The notes: generated by a model not told the origin, from the sequence alone. DNA of 64,000 nt from Bacteroidia bacterium (GCA_030427635.1 JAUIBA010000001.1:371534-435533), one strand, 5' to 3'. Shown: positions 30,109 through 38,954, counted from the stretch's first letter. Made by a program: numbers and translations.

Positions 30109-31059
30109 CTATTTACCGCTAAGGTTTTTCAGCATATCAGCCGTCATACGGGCCAGGTCAAACTCATGTTTCCAGTTCCAGTGCTGGCGGGCTGTAGTAT
30201 CGTCTATGCTGCGTGGCCAGCCATTGGCTATCTGCTGGCGGAAGTCGGGCGCATAATCAATGGTAAATGAAGGAATGTGCTCCCGTATAGCTGCTGCTAT
30301 CTCTGCCGGAGAAAAACTCATGGCAGAGAGGTTATAAGCCATACGTGTCTGTATTTTTTCTACCGGGGCTTCCATCAGCTCTATAGTACCACGAATGGCA
30401 TCATCCATATACATCATAGGCAGGTAGGTGTCTTCTGCCAGAAAGCAGGTATAACGGCCATTCTTCAGCGCTTCATGGTATATCTCCACCGCATAGTCGG
30501 TAGTGCCACCACCCGGTGCCGACTTCCAGCTAATAAGACCAGGATACCTTATGCTGCGCACATCCAGCCCCCAGCGCTGATGGTAATACTGGCACCAAAG
30601 CTCACCGGCATATTTACTGATACCATATACAGTACGGGGTTCTATAACCGTTTCCTGCATGGTATTGTCGCGTGGCGTAGTAGGGCCAAATACGGCTATG
30701 GAACTGGGCCAGTAAACTTTAGTGAGTTTTTCCTGTACTGCTATATCCAGTAGCTGCAGCAGGCTCTGCATGTTTATATCCCATGCACGTGCGGGGTCTT
30801 TTTCGCCGGTAGCAGAAAGCACTGCCGCCAGCAGGTAAACCTGCGTAATACGCTCACGTACTATAAACTCTCTGATAGCTGCACCATTGGTAGCATCCAG
30901 TACTGCATAGGGTCCCCGGTCTTTCAGCATAGGGTGTGCTTCCTGTCTTATATCAGAAGCTACTACATTGTCTGCACCATATATTGTACGGAGGGCGGCA
31001 ACAAGCTCTACGCCTATCTGACCACCGGCACCTATAACCAGGACCTTTTCTTTTTTCAT
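30109..31059 (-). CDS. NAD-dependent epimerase/dehydratase, SDR-type L-threonine 3-dehydrogenase
   Basis: A 316-residue extended short-chain dehydrogenase. The Rossmann motif VIGAGGQIG is at residues 7-15, and the catalytic pair Tyr/Lys appears in YGISKYAGE. The block RYPGLISWKSAPGGGTTDYAVEIYHEA closely follows the SDR-type threonine dehydrogenases, including the animal enzyme, which oxidise L-threonine to 2-amino-3-ketobutyrate for glycine and acetyl-CoA formation. The companion ligase (glycine C-acetyltransferase) is not next to it; the alpha-oxoamine synthase at 50118-51368 is a distant candidate. A degenerate box TACTTTAG is at 31078-31085. Confidence 0.85.
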   Translation of the reverse strand: MKKEKVLVIGAGGQIGVELVAALRTIYGADNVVASDIRQEAHPMLKDRGPYAVLDATNGAAIREFIVRERITQVYLLAAVLSATGEKDPARAWDINMQSLLQLLDIAVQEKLTKVYWPSSIAVFGPTTPRDNTMQETVIEPRTVYGISKYAGELWCQYYHQRWGLDVRSIRYPGLISWKSAPGGGTTDYAVEIYHEALKNGRYTCFLAEDTYLPMMYMDDAIRGTIELMEAPVEKIQTRMAYNLSAMSFSPAEIAAAIREHIPSFTIDYAPDFRQQIANGWPRSIDDTTARQHWNWKHEFDLARMTADMLKNLSGK

Positions 31060-31170
31060 TTTATTAATTGAGAAGGACTAAAGTAACAAGTAGCTGCGGG
31101 TTAAGCAAATTATCGGCAGATTTAGCATTTTTTTGAGAAATATCAACGGTTACACAGTTTGTAGCAGTGT

Positions 31171-31833
31171 TTACCCGGCCATAGGGTGCCATATAAGCGG
31201 GCTGGCTTTACGGCCATCTATATTCTCCAGTATAGCATAGAGTACCTCATCTTCAGTCATACCGGATTCGGCAATCATATTTTCCCACACCTCATTATTT
31301 ACATACTTAAATGCTGAGGTAAGGTCTATCTTCCATAGATTATTTTCTTTATTGAAGCGGAACGAAATACCATTGTTACCTGCCGAATCAATAAACTGCA
31401 CCCCGGCTGAGCCATCCTGCTGCATAGATACCTCAAAACGGAATCTTCTCAGGCTGCTTTCGTCGTCCTGATTAACCATGCCCATCTGCACCAGATACTG
31501 AAAAAGAGTGGCCCCGTTCATTGCTTTGATTTTTGCCATCGGCGTAGTATGCCTTAATGCCAGTACCAGTATCTTCTGATCAAACCTCAGATAGCGTACC
31601 GTAACACTGTCGGCATTGGTTATAACGGGAATGAGACTGTTATAATAGGACAGCGAACCTGAATCTACCAGCTTCACAGCTTCTGCACCCAGGCGCATAG
31701 ATGTGGTGCGGTTATACTCCCAGAAAGACTGCATCACATCCCCTTTCTCATCGGGCCGGCCGGCACATGACAGCAGAAAAATTAATGGCAGAAACGCATA
31801 TACTGATGCCACACGGAAACAAAGAAAAAGCAT
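31171..31833 (-). CDS. Lipoprotein of unknown function
   Basis: A 220-residue exported protein. The Met at 31833 gives a signal sequence with LLSC lipobox (FLPLIFLLSCAGRPDE); the frame is open further to 31881 but that part is not signal-like. The mature part begins with a helical MQSFWEYNRTTSMRLGAEAVKLVDSG, then mixed strands (VRYLRFDQKILVLALR; SFRFNKENNLWKIDLTSAFKYV), resembling an NTF2-like or DUF4878-like lipid-anchored protein, which I cannot confirm. It is divergent from gpsA. Confidence 0.75.
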   Translation of the reverse strand: MLFLCFRVASVYAFLPLIFLLSCAGRPDEKGDVMQSFWEYNRTTSMRLGAEAVKLVDSGSLSYYNSLIPVITNADSVTVRYLRFDQKILVLALRHTTPMAKIKAMNGATLFQYLVQMGMVNQDDESSLRRFRFEVSMQQDGSAGVQFIDSAGNNGISFRFNKENNLWKIDLTSAFKYVNNEVWENMIAESGMTEDEVLYAILENIDGRKASPLIWHPMAG

Positions 31834-31916
31834 GATATTGTTGTATTGATTGCAAGGTAACAAATATTGTGTGGTGTACACTGACAGGCATATGGTGCCA
31901 TTAATTCATAAAAACT

Positions 31917-31924
31917 TATTTTTG
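31917..31924 (+). promoter_or_regulatory. -7 box TATTTTTG upstream of gpsA
   Basis: Exact TAnnTTTG match; supports initiation at the TTG 24 bases further on rather than at upstream ATG codons (31850 or 31892), which precede the box. Confidence 0.65.
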
Positions 31925-31948
31925 ACGCTGCAAATCAATACTTCCGCA

Positions 31949-32968
31949 TTGAAGGGAAACTTAGGACAGGTAGGCATAATAGGTAATGGCAGCTGGGGTA
32001 CCGCGCTGGCCAAGATACTGACCGATAACGGCAGAACCATACACTGGTGGGTAAGGAATGAAGAGGCAATAGAGTACCTCACATCCCGCAGTCACAACCC
32101 ACATTATCTTACATCGGTAAGGTTTTTACCGGAAACCATACGCCCTACCAAAGACCTCACTGCCATGATGGAGCAGTGCGATACGGTAATAGTAGCAGTA
32201 CCCTCGGCATATGCACAGGGGGTAATAAGCAGCATACCGGCACAGGTATGGAAGACACGCAATGTTATATCGGCCATAAAGGGCATTCTGCCGGAAACAA
32301 ACCTCCTGCTGAATGATTATATGACGGAGTCATGCAGCCTGCCACTGGAAAACTATGTAGCAATAACAGGCCCATGCCATGCCGAGGAAGTAGCTTATGA
32401 GCGTCTGTCATACCTCACTTTCTCTGGCCTCAATGATGCACTGACTACAGAGGTAGCTGCCGCATTTGACAATAGTTATATCAATACCACCCACAACCAT
32501 GATATATGGGGAGCGCAGTTTGCAGCTGTGCTGAAAAACATATATGCTATAGGCGCAGGCATGGCCCACTCACTGGACTATGGCGACAACTTTCTGAGTG
32601 TATACGCCACCAATTGTTACCGGGAGATGTATGGTTTCCTGCAGCGGCATTTTGAAAAAGTGCATCCCTCCGATGAAAAGCCGGATTTTCATACCAGCGC
32701 ATACCTGGGCGACCTCCTGGTAACCTGCTACTCCCTCCATAGCAGAAACAGAACCTTTGGCGCCATGATAGGTAAAGGCTACACAGTAAAAGCGGCTACA
32801 CTGGAAATGAATATGGTAGCAGAAGGCTACTATGCAGCCCGTGGCATGCAGGCAATATCTGCTCAGTATAATATTCCATTGCCTATGGCTACCATCATCT
32901 ACCGCATATTGTGGGAAGGGCTGCACCCTGCCACAGGTTTTGCGCAGATAGAGAAAATGATGAGCTAA
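31949..32968 (+). CDS. gpsA: Glycerol-3-phosphate dehydrogenase [NAD(P)+], probable TTG start
   Basis: GpsA reduces dihydroxyacetone phosphate to sn-glycerol 3-phosphate for phospholipid synthesis. The NAD(P)-binding motif VGIIGNGSWGTALAKIL lies about 7 residues after the TTG start at 31949, as in related bacteria, giving 339 residues. Upstream ATG codons at 31850 and 31892 would add non-conserved residues and lie before the promoter box. Further motifs are AIKGI, ITGPCHAEEVA and the catalytic/substrate region AVLKNIYAIGAGMAHSLDYGDN. Codons ATYRILWEGLHP near the end also fit the family. Confidence 0.93.
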   Translation: MKGNLGQVGIIGNGSWGTALAKILTDNGRTIHWWVRNEEAIEYLTSRSHNPHYLTSVRFLPETIRPTKDLTAMMEQCDTVIVAVPSAYAQGVISSIPAQVWKTRNVISAIKGILPETNLLLNDYMTESCSLPLENYVAITGPCHAEEVAYERLSYLTFSGLNDALTTEVAAAFDNSYINTTHNHDIWGAQFAAVLKNIYAIGAGMAHSLDYGDNFLSVYATNCYREMYGFLQRHFEKVHPSDEKPDFHTSAYLGDLLVTCYSLHSRNRTFGAMIGKGYTVKAATLEMNMVAEGYYAARGMQAISAQYNIPLPMATIIYRILWEGLHPATGFAQIEKMMS

Positions 32969-32970
32969 TA

Positions 32971-33426
32971 CTATTTCCAGAACTCATCTTCATAATCATC
33001 AGTATGCGATAGCTGATGCGACTCCTGCAGTTGCGCACCTATTGCAGCCAGTTGCTGTGCTGTCAGCTTTTGCTCAAGGTGTGGGAAAAGCACCCGCTCT
33101 TCAAAGCGGATATGATTATCCACCATGTCGGCCAGTGCCGTCACGCCGACATCCGTTGCCGCATCCCCTACTGCCGATAGTGCCTGCCTTATATCATCAT
33201 GTTCTTTAAGCGCCTGCAGGCATAGCTCATCTACGCCATCGGCAAACAGTAGTTGCTCTTCCTCCATAAAGTGTGGCGCCAGGTGCTGTGCATGGAAATA
33301 ACTGATATAGGGCAGCATACGGGCTACCGGCACCTGCTTTCTAATCCCCTGCCGCAGCTTCCAGCAAAACAGAAGTCCTGTATGATGGTCATGCGATAAT
33401 GGTACAATGCTTTCATGTCGTTTCAT
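32971..33426 (-). CDS. Hemerythrin HHE-domain protein
   Basis: A 151-residue four-helix-bundle protein with the di-iron ligand pattern of bacterial hemerythrins: SHDHHTGLLFCWKL near the start, ISYFHAQHLAPHFMEEEQLL, ALKEHDDIR and HIRFEERVLFPHLEQ near the end. Members bind oxygen or nitric oxide, or act in repair of iron centres. It is convergent with gpsA (2 bases between stop codons) and lies next to the stress-type cluster at 33.5-37.2 kb. Confidence 0.9.
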   Translation of the reverse strand: MKRHESIVPLSHDHHTGLLFCWKLRQGIRKQVPVARMLPYISYFHAQHLAPHFMEEEQLLFADGVDELCLQALKEHDDIRQALSAVGDAATDVGVTALADMVDNHIRFEERVLFPHLEQKLTAQQLAAIGAQLQESHQLSHTDDYEDEFWK

Positions 33427-33562
33427 ACAGTGTCCGGTTGAGTGGCATTCAGGGATATTCTCTTTCGTAATGAAGTTAATGATTATTCAGCTTTAGTTGT
33501 CAGGTGTGTTTGCAACATAATGCTCGTATAGGGGGGCTTATATATTGGTAGTATTGGTTCCA

Positions 33563-34246
33563 CTAGTACAACCTGAACCCAATGGTAGCTTGATACCAAT
33601 AGTTTTTGTATTGAGGTGTGGTAGAAGTTCCATCACCGTTATTCTTTTGTAGGTCCCAACCGGCACGTGCACTAAGTACCATACTTTTCATACTGATGTC
33701 AAACCCAGCAACAAAGCCGAATATATTCTTGCGAATATTGTCGTTCTCAAACTCTTGCTCCTGTGCTATCGTTGTAAAAGCATTCCTGAATACATCTTTC
33801 TGCTTTGTAAGAAAAGAATATTGAGGTCCGGCAAGGATTGTTATAAACTCAGTAGGCTTTAGGCATGCGAATATGGGCACATCTATAAAGCTCGTTGTGC
33901 GGGTAAGGTCATATGAGCTACCTAGAATATTACCAGTTCCTTTAAAACCTTTTTGAGAGAAAAGCAATTCCGGCTGGATACCAAAGTATTTACCAATAGG
34001 TATGGCAACGAACGCCCCAATAGCTAAACCGAATTTCGGGTCGGCGTGAAAAGAACTACCGCTTGTTTTGTAAACGTTAGAGTAATTGGCACCTACCTTC
34101 ACCCCAAACGCTGTTCTGCTGCGGGTGTCAGTTGCATCGACAGCTATAACTTGTGTAGTTACTGTGCTGGTGGGCTGGTCTGTTTGAGCAATACCATAGT
34201 TAGATATTGAAACAGCGACTATCGTAATAAGAATTATTCTTTTCAT
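33563..34246 (-). CDS. Outer-membrane beta-barrel protein (PorT/OMP_b-brl-like)
   Basis: A 227-residue protein with a signal peptide (1-20, ending GIAQ) and a short Thr-rich linker. It then has strands typical of Bacteroidota OMP_b-brl_2 barrels: TAFGVKVGANYSNV, KFGLAIGAFVAIPIG, YFGIQPELLFSQKGF, IDVPIFACLKP, ITILAGPQYSF and a final YWYQATIGFRLY ending in Tyr. No ligand or enzymatic function can be inferred. It may be the last gene of a minus-strand series starting at 35342. Confidence 0.85.
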   Translation of the reverse strand: MKRIILITIVAVSISNYGIAQTDQPTSTVTTQVIAVDATDTRSRTAFGVKVGANYSNVYKTSGSSFHADPKFGLAIGAFVAIPIGKYFGIQPELLFSQKGFKGTGNILGSSYDLTRTTSFIDVPIFACLKPTEFITILAGPQYSFLTKQKDVFRNAFTTIAQEQEFENDNIRKNIFGFVAGFDISMKSMVLSARAGWDLQKNNGDGTSTTPQYKNYWYQATIGFRLY

Positions 34247-34283
34247 TTTATCTATAATTATATTTTGAGTTTATTGTTTGGAA

Positions 34284-34733
34284 TTACTTGACATTATTTA
34301 CGCCAATGTCCTTTATTGCATTTCCCATCTCGTCCATATCATGGTTGAATTCGGTCTTAAACGTTTCCCACTGTTCTTTTCCGTCTGCTTTATAGTCGTC
34401 CATTCTTTTTTTCATATCTGAATTCTTTTGTTCAAGTTCTTCGATTTTCCGCAGGTAATCTGCCTTCGCTTCTTTCTTTTCCTGATCTACTCTTGCCTTA
34501 AACTCTTCAATACTTTTGTTATTGGCTGCTATTTTTTTATCGGCATCACTTCTGTAGCTTTTCATTTCAATCATGTAAGCTTCATTCGCTTCGTTCAGGT
34601 TTTCATTCGCTTCAGCTACTTCATCTTGTGCATCCTCTACATTTTCAGATGAAGAAGAGTTGCCACAACTTATAATGAAGGAGCCGGTAATGATCAGAGC
34701 AATTATTGTTGATGCTAAAATGTATTTTTTCAT
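34284..34733 (-). CDS. Coiled-coil lipoprotein
   Basis: A 149-residue protein that starts MKKYILASTIIALIITGSF with a lipobox-like IISC, so it is probably lipid-anchored. The rest (about 30-140) is almost entirely charged heptads rich in Lys, Glu and Asp (DAQDEVAEANENLNEANEA; DKKIAANNKSIEEFKARV), predicted as a long coiled coil. Such proteins are often found beside CsbD and BON-domain genes in Bacteroidota (from memory, not tested). A frame extension to 34775 was rejected because it overlaps the CsbD stop. Confidence 0.78.
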   Translation of the reverse strand: MKKYILASTIIALIITGSFIISCGNSSSSENVEDAQDEVAEANENLNEANEAYMIEMKSYRSDADKKIAANNKSIEEFKARVDQEKKEAKADYLRKIEELEQKNSDMKKRMDDYKADGKEQWETFKTEFNHDMDEMGNAIKDIGVNNVK

Positions 34734-34774
34734 GTTAATTTGTTTGAGTGTGATGATAATGCACAACATGTGCA

Positions 34775-34963
34775 TTACAGTTCTGAAATAATTTTGTGTA
34801 ACTCTTCTTTTGTTTTGCCAAGCTTTAATTGTAGCCGTCCTATTAGTTCATCCTGTTTGCCTTCTATAAGCATAAGGTCATTGTCAGTTAGCATAGCAAA
34901 CCGTTGTTTTAACTTCCCCTTTGTTTCATTCCAGTTTCCCTTTAGTTCCATTAGATTTTTCAT
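34775..34963 (-). CDS. CsbD-family general stress protein
   Basis: A 62-residue protein matching Csb[22 protein letters not shown], then [26 protein letters not shown]. CsbD proteins are induced by general stress in several bacteria; the molecular role is unknown. It lies in a run of minus-strand genes with short gaps (41 and 64 bases). Confidence 0.88.
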   Translation of the reverse strand: MKNLMELKGNWNETKGKLKQRFAMLTDNDLMLIEGKQDELIGRLQLKLGKTKEELHKIISEL

Positions 34964-35027
34964 TGAAGATTTTGTATCTGTTTTTTTGAATAAATAGTTA
35001 TTGTTGCAGTTAGCGCCTTAGTTGTGC

Positions 35028-35342
35028 TTACAGGAGGATAATAAGCAGTATAAGGATAAGTATCAGAGCACCCGCTGATATATATATACCATTACCTATG
35101 TCTCTGAGTTGGTGTTGTATAGACCGCACTTCTTTTCTCAGTCCCTTTTTCTCTGGTGCTGTAAGGTTTGCTTTATCCATAGATTTTATTTCGGATAAGC
35201 GTGTTATCAATGCGTTTGCCTGTGCGGATTCCGTCATGTCGCTGCTTGTTGCTGAAATAGCGGCTGATGCAGCATTTGAATGGTACGGGAAACATGTCAG
35301 AGATATGCTTGCAAACATTATAAAAATTATTATTTTTTTCAT
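35028..35342 (-). CDS. Small membrane protein, conserved-type hypothetical
   Basis: A 104-residue protein: signal-like MKKIIIFIMFASISLTCFP, a central helical LITRLSEIKSMDKANLTAPEKKGLRKEVRSIQ, and a C-terminal transmembrane segment GIYISAGALILILILLIILL. This pattern is familiar from small Bacteroidota proteins in stress loci, but no function is known. The Met at 35342 was chosen over a longer frame to 35423 because the signal-like segment begins there. Confidence 0.75.
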   Translation of the reverse strand: MKKIIIFIMFASISLTCFPYHSNAASAAISATSSDMTESAQANALITRLSEIKSMDKANLTAPEKKGLRKEVRSIQHQLRDIGNGIYISAGALILILILLIILL

Positions 35343-35759
35343 CGTATTTGTTTTTATCTGTGAAGAAATTTTCACATCACAAAGGTCAGTGATGTGCTGA
35401 TGTAAAGTGTTACACAATGGCAATCAATAATTACATCATTCACACACTTGGGTATGTGGTCAGTAATGTCATTGGTATCTCTACACAGAGGTTACAACCT
35501 TCATTTTGGCTTCAGTTATTACGCTAAAGCAAAATGCAGGAAAGGGATAGAAGCCCCACTCCTGCACTTTTACTTATAATTAGTAGCCAGTATATTCCTG
35601 ACATATAAACGCTACATTCTACTTTTTCTTCTCAGACATCCTCATAGAGGTTCTTCTGTTTTTTCTTCTTAATGAATAACGAAAGAGGGAGCTGCAAATC
35701 AGCAACTCCTTCTTCCGTAGTAGTACCTGGCTACTGGTAATAACCAACCCGGTCATTGA
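35343..35759 (-). other. Intergenic region, 417 bases
   Basis: No gene seen. It holds the possible terminator of the tiny lipoprotein gene (35675-35709), the palindrome-containing motif GTGTTACACAA (35407-35417), a second motif GAGGTTACAAC (35488-35498) that recurs upstream of the next gene, and a TGCAGGA/TCCTGCA inverted repeat near 35530-35565. Confidence 0.55.
35675..35709 (-). terminator. Possible terminator of the tiny lipoprotein gene
   Basis: On the minus strand GGAGTTGC (35709-35702) pairs with GCAGCTCC (35695-35688), one G-T pair, followed by CTCTTTCGTTATT. Confidence 0.5.
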
Positions 35760-35987
35760 CTATAGATGGCACGTTGTGCCACCTGGAAATGTGCTGTTTG
35801 CCTGATCTTCGTAGTTGTTGCACGACTCTGTTGCCTGACCAATATTTGCACTCTTGATATCATGCTTTATATTAGTAGATGCCGCACCAACAACGGTGGT
35901 GCAGGTACATACATAATTCTTCTTGCACGAAGGAAATGCGGCCAAACATAGTAATGTAAACACTGTAATTACTTTTGTGTTTTTCAT
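35760..35987 (-). CDS. Tiny Cys-containing lipoprotein
   Basis: A 75-residue protein with a clear lipoprotein signal (LAAFPSC at about residue 21). The mature part is only about 54 residues and has four further Cys (two in YVCTCTTVV, one in ESCNNY and one in TTCHL), so two disulfide bonds are possible. No family recognised. It has a 449-base gap upstream with shared motifs. Confidence 0.72.
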   Translation of the reverse strand: MKNTKVITVFTLLCLAAFPSCKKNYVCTCTTVVGAASTNIKHDIKSANIGQATESCNNYEDQANSTFPGGTTCHL

Positions 35988-36436
35988 GGTTTTTTGTTTT
36001 TAGACTCTGAATTTTTATGTATCGAAAGGTGCTTTATTGCGAACCCTTTATGACGGGTGTTTCGATACACAAAGCTACACCGCCTTGATAGTCTATGTGT
36101 TACACAACTCCATGAAGAGGTTACAACATCCACACATTTAGACGTTACAACAGGATTCCGGAGCTTAGCAATTAGCTAATGTGAGTAGGATAGAGAATGC
36201 TCCAACATCTGGCTGTGTCTTTCCTGCTAAATGAAATATTTAGCAGGATTCTAATTTTGGTGTTGAAAAGTACAGGGTTAACAGTAACTCAAATCAGCGT
36301 TTTTTAACCGACTCTCGGCAATCCACAAACTACATGGGAATTATATAACTGGTACTCATTAAAGTGTAACGCCCAACCCGTATAATGTTCGCACCTTTAT
36401 TTAATTATTACAATTCGGTAACGACTACGAAAAAAG
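35988..36436 (-). other. Intergenic region, 449 bases
   Basis: No gene seen. It holds a second GTGTTACACAA (36097-36107) and GAGGTTACAAC (36117-36127), and a partial third CGTTACAAC near 36143-36151. The rest is AT-rich with no hairpin of note. Confidence 0.5.
36097..36127 (-). promoter_or_regulatory. Shared motif pair GTGTTACACAA / GAGGTTACAAC
   Basis: GTGTTACAC is a perfect GTGT-N-ACAC palindrome. The same two 11-mers occur at 35407-35417 and 35488-35498. They lie about 65 and 110 bases upstream of the small membrane-protein and tiny lipoprotein genes, so a common regulator is possible. Confidence 0.4.
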
Positions 36437-36859
36437 ATGGAAGATAATTCGGAGTTACAAAAAGACGGTATTGTCTCGCTTACAGGAGTCGTTGACAGCT
36501 ATGCGAAAAAAATGGAAGCCTAAAACGCAACTAAAACGGCAATTGGTGTTAAAGCAGTTGTTGAAAATGTTGAAGTGAAAATTCCAAATTCATAGACCAA
36601 AACCAATATGGAGATTGCCAACGTAGTAGTAACATCGTTAAATTGGAACACGGTTATCCACCAAAGGTAAAGTAACTGTAAAGGTGGAAGACGGCTAAGT
36701 TACACCAGACGGTGAACTTCCGTGGAATTACCCAAAAAAGAAGCAGCTAAGAATGCTGTATGTTACCTTGTTGGGGTTAATGGTATAAACAATAACATCA
36801 AAGTCGGTGTTTCGGGAACGACTGTAACGTTATCCGGAAATGTATCTTCATGCTACCAA
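36437..36859 (+). pseudogene. Degraded BON-domain (OsmY-like) gene
   Basis: Pieces of a BON-domain protein are recognisable in order: KDGIVSLTGVVDSYAKKMEA, then after a stop NATKTAIGVKAVVENVEVKIPNS, after a second stop TKTNMEIANVVVTSL, then in another frame GKVTVKVEDG, a third stop, VTPDGELPWNY, and after another shift KKEAAKNAVCYLVGVNGINNNIKV and VSGTTVTLSGNVSSCYQ. In-frame stops are at 36521 and 36593, where intact relatives carry Glu and Trp (from memory). Relative to intact proteins about 25-35 residues appear to be missing after SELQ and again after NNIKV. The gene is clearly dead. OsmY-like proteins are periplasmic stress proteins, fitting the CsbD neighbours. Confidence 0.82.
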
Positions 36860-36961
36860 ATATTGTCCCAACCCTATGCCATCATGTATTCGGAAAAGAA
36901 GTCAGGTCGCCTTGACAATGGACAGAAATCATATAAAAATGAACATCCTAAAATCATAGAA

Positions 36962-37189
36962 ATGAAAACCAAAACAGAATGGGAGCAGGACATCCTAAAC
37001 ATAACAACTACAATTAATCAGGAGTTCCCTGAGCTATCTAAATATATCAACGAAATGCCGCTACACAATTCTGGAAACGAGGAAATGAGCGTAAAGAGCC
37101 TTGAAGACTACTTTCATTCTTTGGAGGAGCTTGTCGGAAAATACTCAAAAACACACATTGGAAAAATAACAGCAAAAAAAGCCCGCTAG
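36962..37189 (+). CDS. Small conserved-type hypothetical protein
   Basis: A 75-residue helical protein, MKTKTEWEQDILNITTTI then FPELSKYINEMPLHN and LEDYFHSLEELVGKY. I recognise the pattern from small Bacteroidota hypotheticals often found beside stress genes. The frame continues upstream into the BON remnant, but that part reads as frameshifted BON sequence, so the ATG at 36962 is taken as the start. No function known. Confidence 0.62.
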   Translation: MKTKTEWEQDILNITTTINQEFPELSKYINEMPLHNSGNEEMSVKSLEDYFHSLEELVGKYSKTHIGKITAKKAR

Positions 37190-37296
37190 ATCAAGGGGCT
37201 CACTTGGTCTCCTAACTTGCAAGCATCAAGTACACTTGCTTCTATATTAAAGAATAGTATTTTATAGTTGCAAAACAAACGCACTCCTCACTCACT

Positions 37297-38838
37297 TTAC
37301 CCCCCCCACCCTTCTCTATCCAGGCTTCTGTATTGTATGGCTTCAGCAAGATGCTCAGGGCGTATGTTATCACTATTGGCCAGGTCGGCAATGGTGCGGG
37401 ACACTTTTAGTATGCGGTCATAAGCACGTGCGCTCAGGTTCAGCCGTTCCATGGCCGTTTTCAGCAGGTTCTGCCCTATGTTGTCAATGGTACATATTTC
37501 CTTCAGCTGCTTGCTGCTCATCTGTGCATTGGCATAGATGCCGGTTTGCCCTTCATAGCGCTTAGCCTGTATCTCTCTGGCATTGATTACCCGCTCACGC
37601 ACCTCATCGCTTGTTTCGCTCGTTCGGGCCGATGATAGTTCTGTAAAAGGTACCGGAGTTACTTCTACGTGCAGGTCTATACGGTCCAGCAGTGGACCGC
37701 TTATCTTGTTCAGGTAGCGCTGCACCATTATTGGGCTGCAGGTACACTCCTTCTCCGGGTGGTTAAAATAGCCACACGGGCACGGATTCATAGAAGCTAT
37801 GAGCATAAAGCTGGCCGGGAAGTCTATGCTCACTTTGGCACGGGATATAGATACCCTGCGCTCCTCCATAGGCTGGCGCATTACCTCCAGCACAGTACGC
37901 TTAAACTCAGGCAACTCATCCAGAAAGAGTACGCCATTGTGTGCCAGTGATATCTCCCCCGGCTGCGGATTGCCACCACCACCTACCAGGGCCACATCAC
38001 TTATAGTGTGGTGCGGGCTGCGGAAGGGTCGCTGTGCCACCAGTGAGGTATTACCCGGCAGCTTACCGGCCACACTGTGTATCTTGGTAGTCTCCAGCGC
38101 CTCGTGCAGCGAAAGTGGCGGCAGTATAGTAGGCAGCCTCTTGGCCAGCATGGTTTTGCCGGCACCAGGCGGGCCTATAAGAATGGCATTATGCCCTCCG
38201 GCTGCAGCTATCTCCAGTGCCCGCTTCACATTCTCCTGTCCCTTTACATCATTAAAGTCTATCTCAAAGTGATTCTGTGCATCAAAGAACTCTTCACGGG
38301 TATTTACCTTCAGTGGCGTTAGTTCTGTATTACCGGCAAAGAATCCTATCACCTCACTTATATGCTCTACACCGTACACTTCCAGATTGTTTACCAGTGC
38401 CGCCTCGCGGGCATTTTCCTTAGGTAATATGAGCCCTTTAAACTTCTCTGCACGGGATTTTATGGCTATAGGTAATGCACCCTTTATAGGCTTCAGGCTG
38501 CCATCCAGCGATAGCTCGCCCATTACCACATATTCTGCCAGGCGTTCATTGGGCATCTGTGCTGTAGCCGCCAGTATGCCCAGCGCTATAGGCAGGTCAT
38601 ATGCAGCCCCGGCCTTCTTGATATCTGCCGGCGCCATATTGATAACAATGCGGCCACGGGGACGGTCATAACCGCTGTTTTGTATGGCAGATATGACACG
38701 GTCGGTACTTTCTTTTACTGCATTATCGGGCAGGCCTACAATGTATACACCTATAGCGCCACCAGGGGTATCTACTTCTACAGTGATAGTAATGGCATCT
38801 ACGCCATAAACAGCGCTGCCAAAGAGTTTTACAAGCAT
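37297..38838 (-). CDS. comM: YifB/ComM-family Mg-chelatase-like AAA ATPase
   Basis: A 513-residue protein with an N-terminal Lon-protease-like fold (about 20-165, VGLPDNAVKESTDRV and a MGELSLDGSLKPIKGALP segment), Walker A GPPGAGKT (222-229), a sensor/Walker B region LFLDELPEF, the Cys-rich NPCPCGYFNHPEKECTC insert and a C-terminal helical domain (SARAYDRILKVSRTIADL). ComM promotes branch migration during natural transformation in Vibrio, and YifB homologues are very widespread. The function in this phylum is not proven. Confidence 0.92.
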   Translation of the reverse strand: MLVKLFGSAVYGVDAITITVEVDTPGGAIGVYIVGLPDNAVKESTDRVISAIQNSGYDRPRGRIVINMAPADIKKAGAAYDLPIALGILAATAQMPNERLAEYVVMGELSLDGSLKPIKGALPIAIKSRAEKFKGLILPKENAREAALVNNLEVYGVEHISEVIGFFAGNTELTPLKVNTREEFFDAQNHFEIDFNDVKGQENVKRALEIAAAGGHNAILIGPPGAGKTMLAKRLPTILPPLSLHEALETTKIHSVAGKLPGNTSLVAQRPFRSPHHTISDVALVGGGGNPQPGEISLAHNGVLFLDELPEFKRTVLEVMRQPMEERRVSISRAKVSIDFPASFMLIASMNPCPCGYFNHPEKECTCSPIMVQRYLNKISGPLLDRIDLHVEVTPVPFTELSSARTSETSDEVRERVINAREIQAKRYEGQTGIYANAQMSSKQLKEICTIDNIGQNLLKTAMERLNLSARAYDRILKVSRTIADLANSDNIRPEHLAEAIQYRSLDREGWGG

Positions 38839-38900
38839 CTTATAGTGATTCTTAAGGCTGTAAATTTACGCATATGCATACAGCATACATAGCTATCATA

Positions 38901-38928
38901 AAAAAAGCCATCGGAATACGATGGCTTT
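38901..38928 (-). terminator. Terminator of the 570-residue orphan gene
   Basis: A 10-bp stem AAAGCCATCG/CGATGGCTTT with loop GAATA, followed on the minus strand by TTTTTT; it lies 27 bases beyond the stop codon. Confidence 0.82.
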
Positions 38929-38954
38929 ACAAATATTATACTGATGCAGTTTCC

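Noticed and set aside
36722..36961. N-terminal extension of the 75-residue gene
   Set aside because: Its first part is frameshifted BON-domain sequence, so it belongs to the pseudogene.
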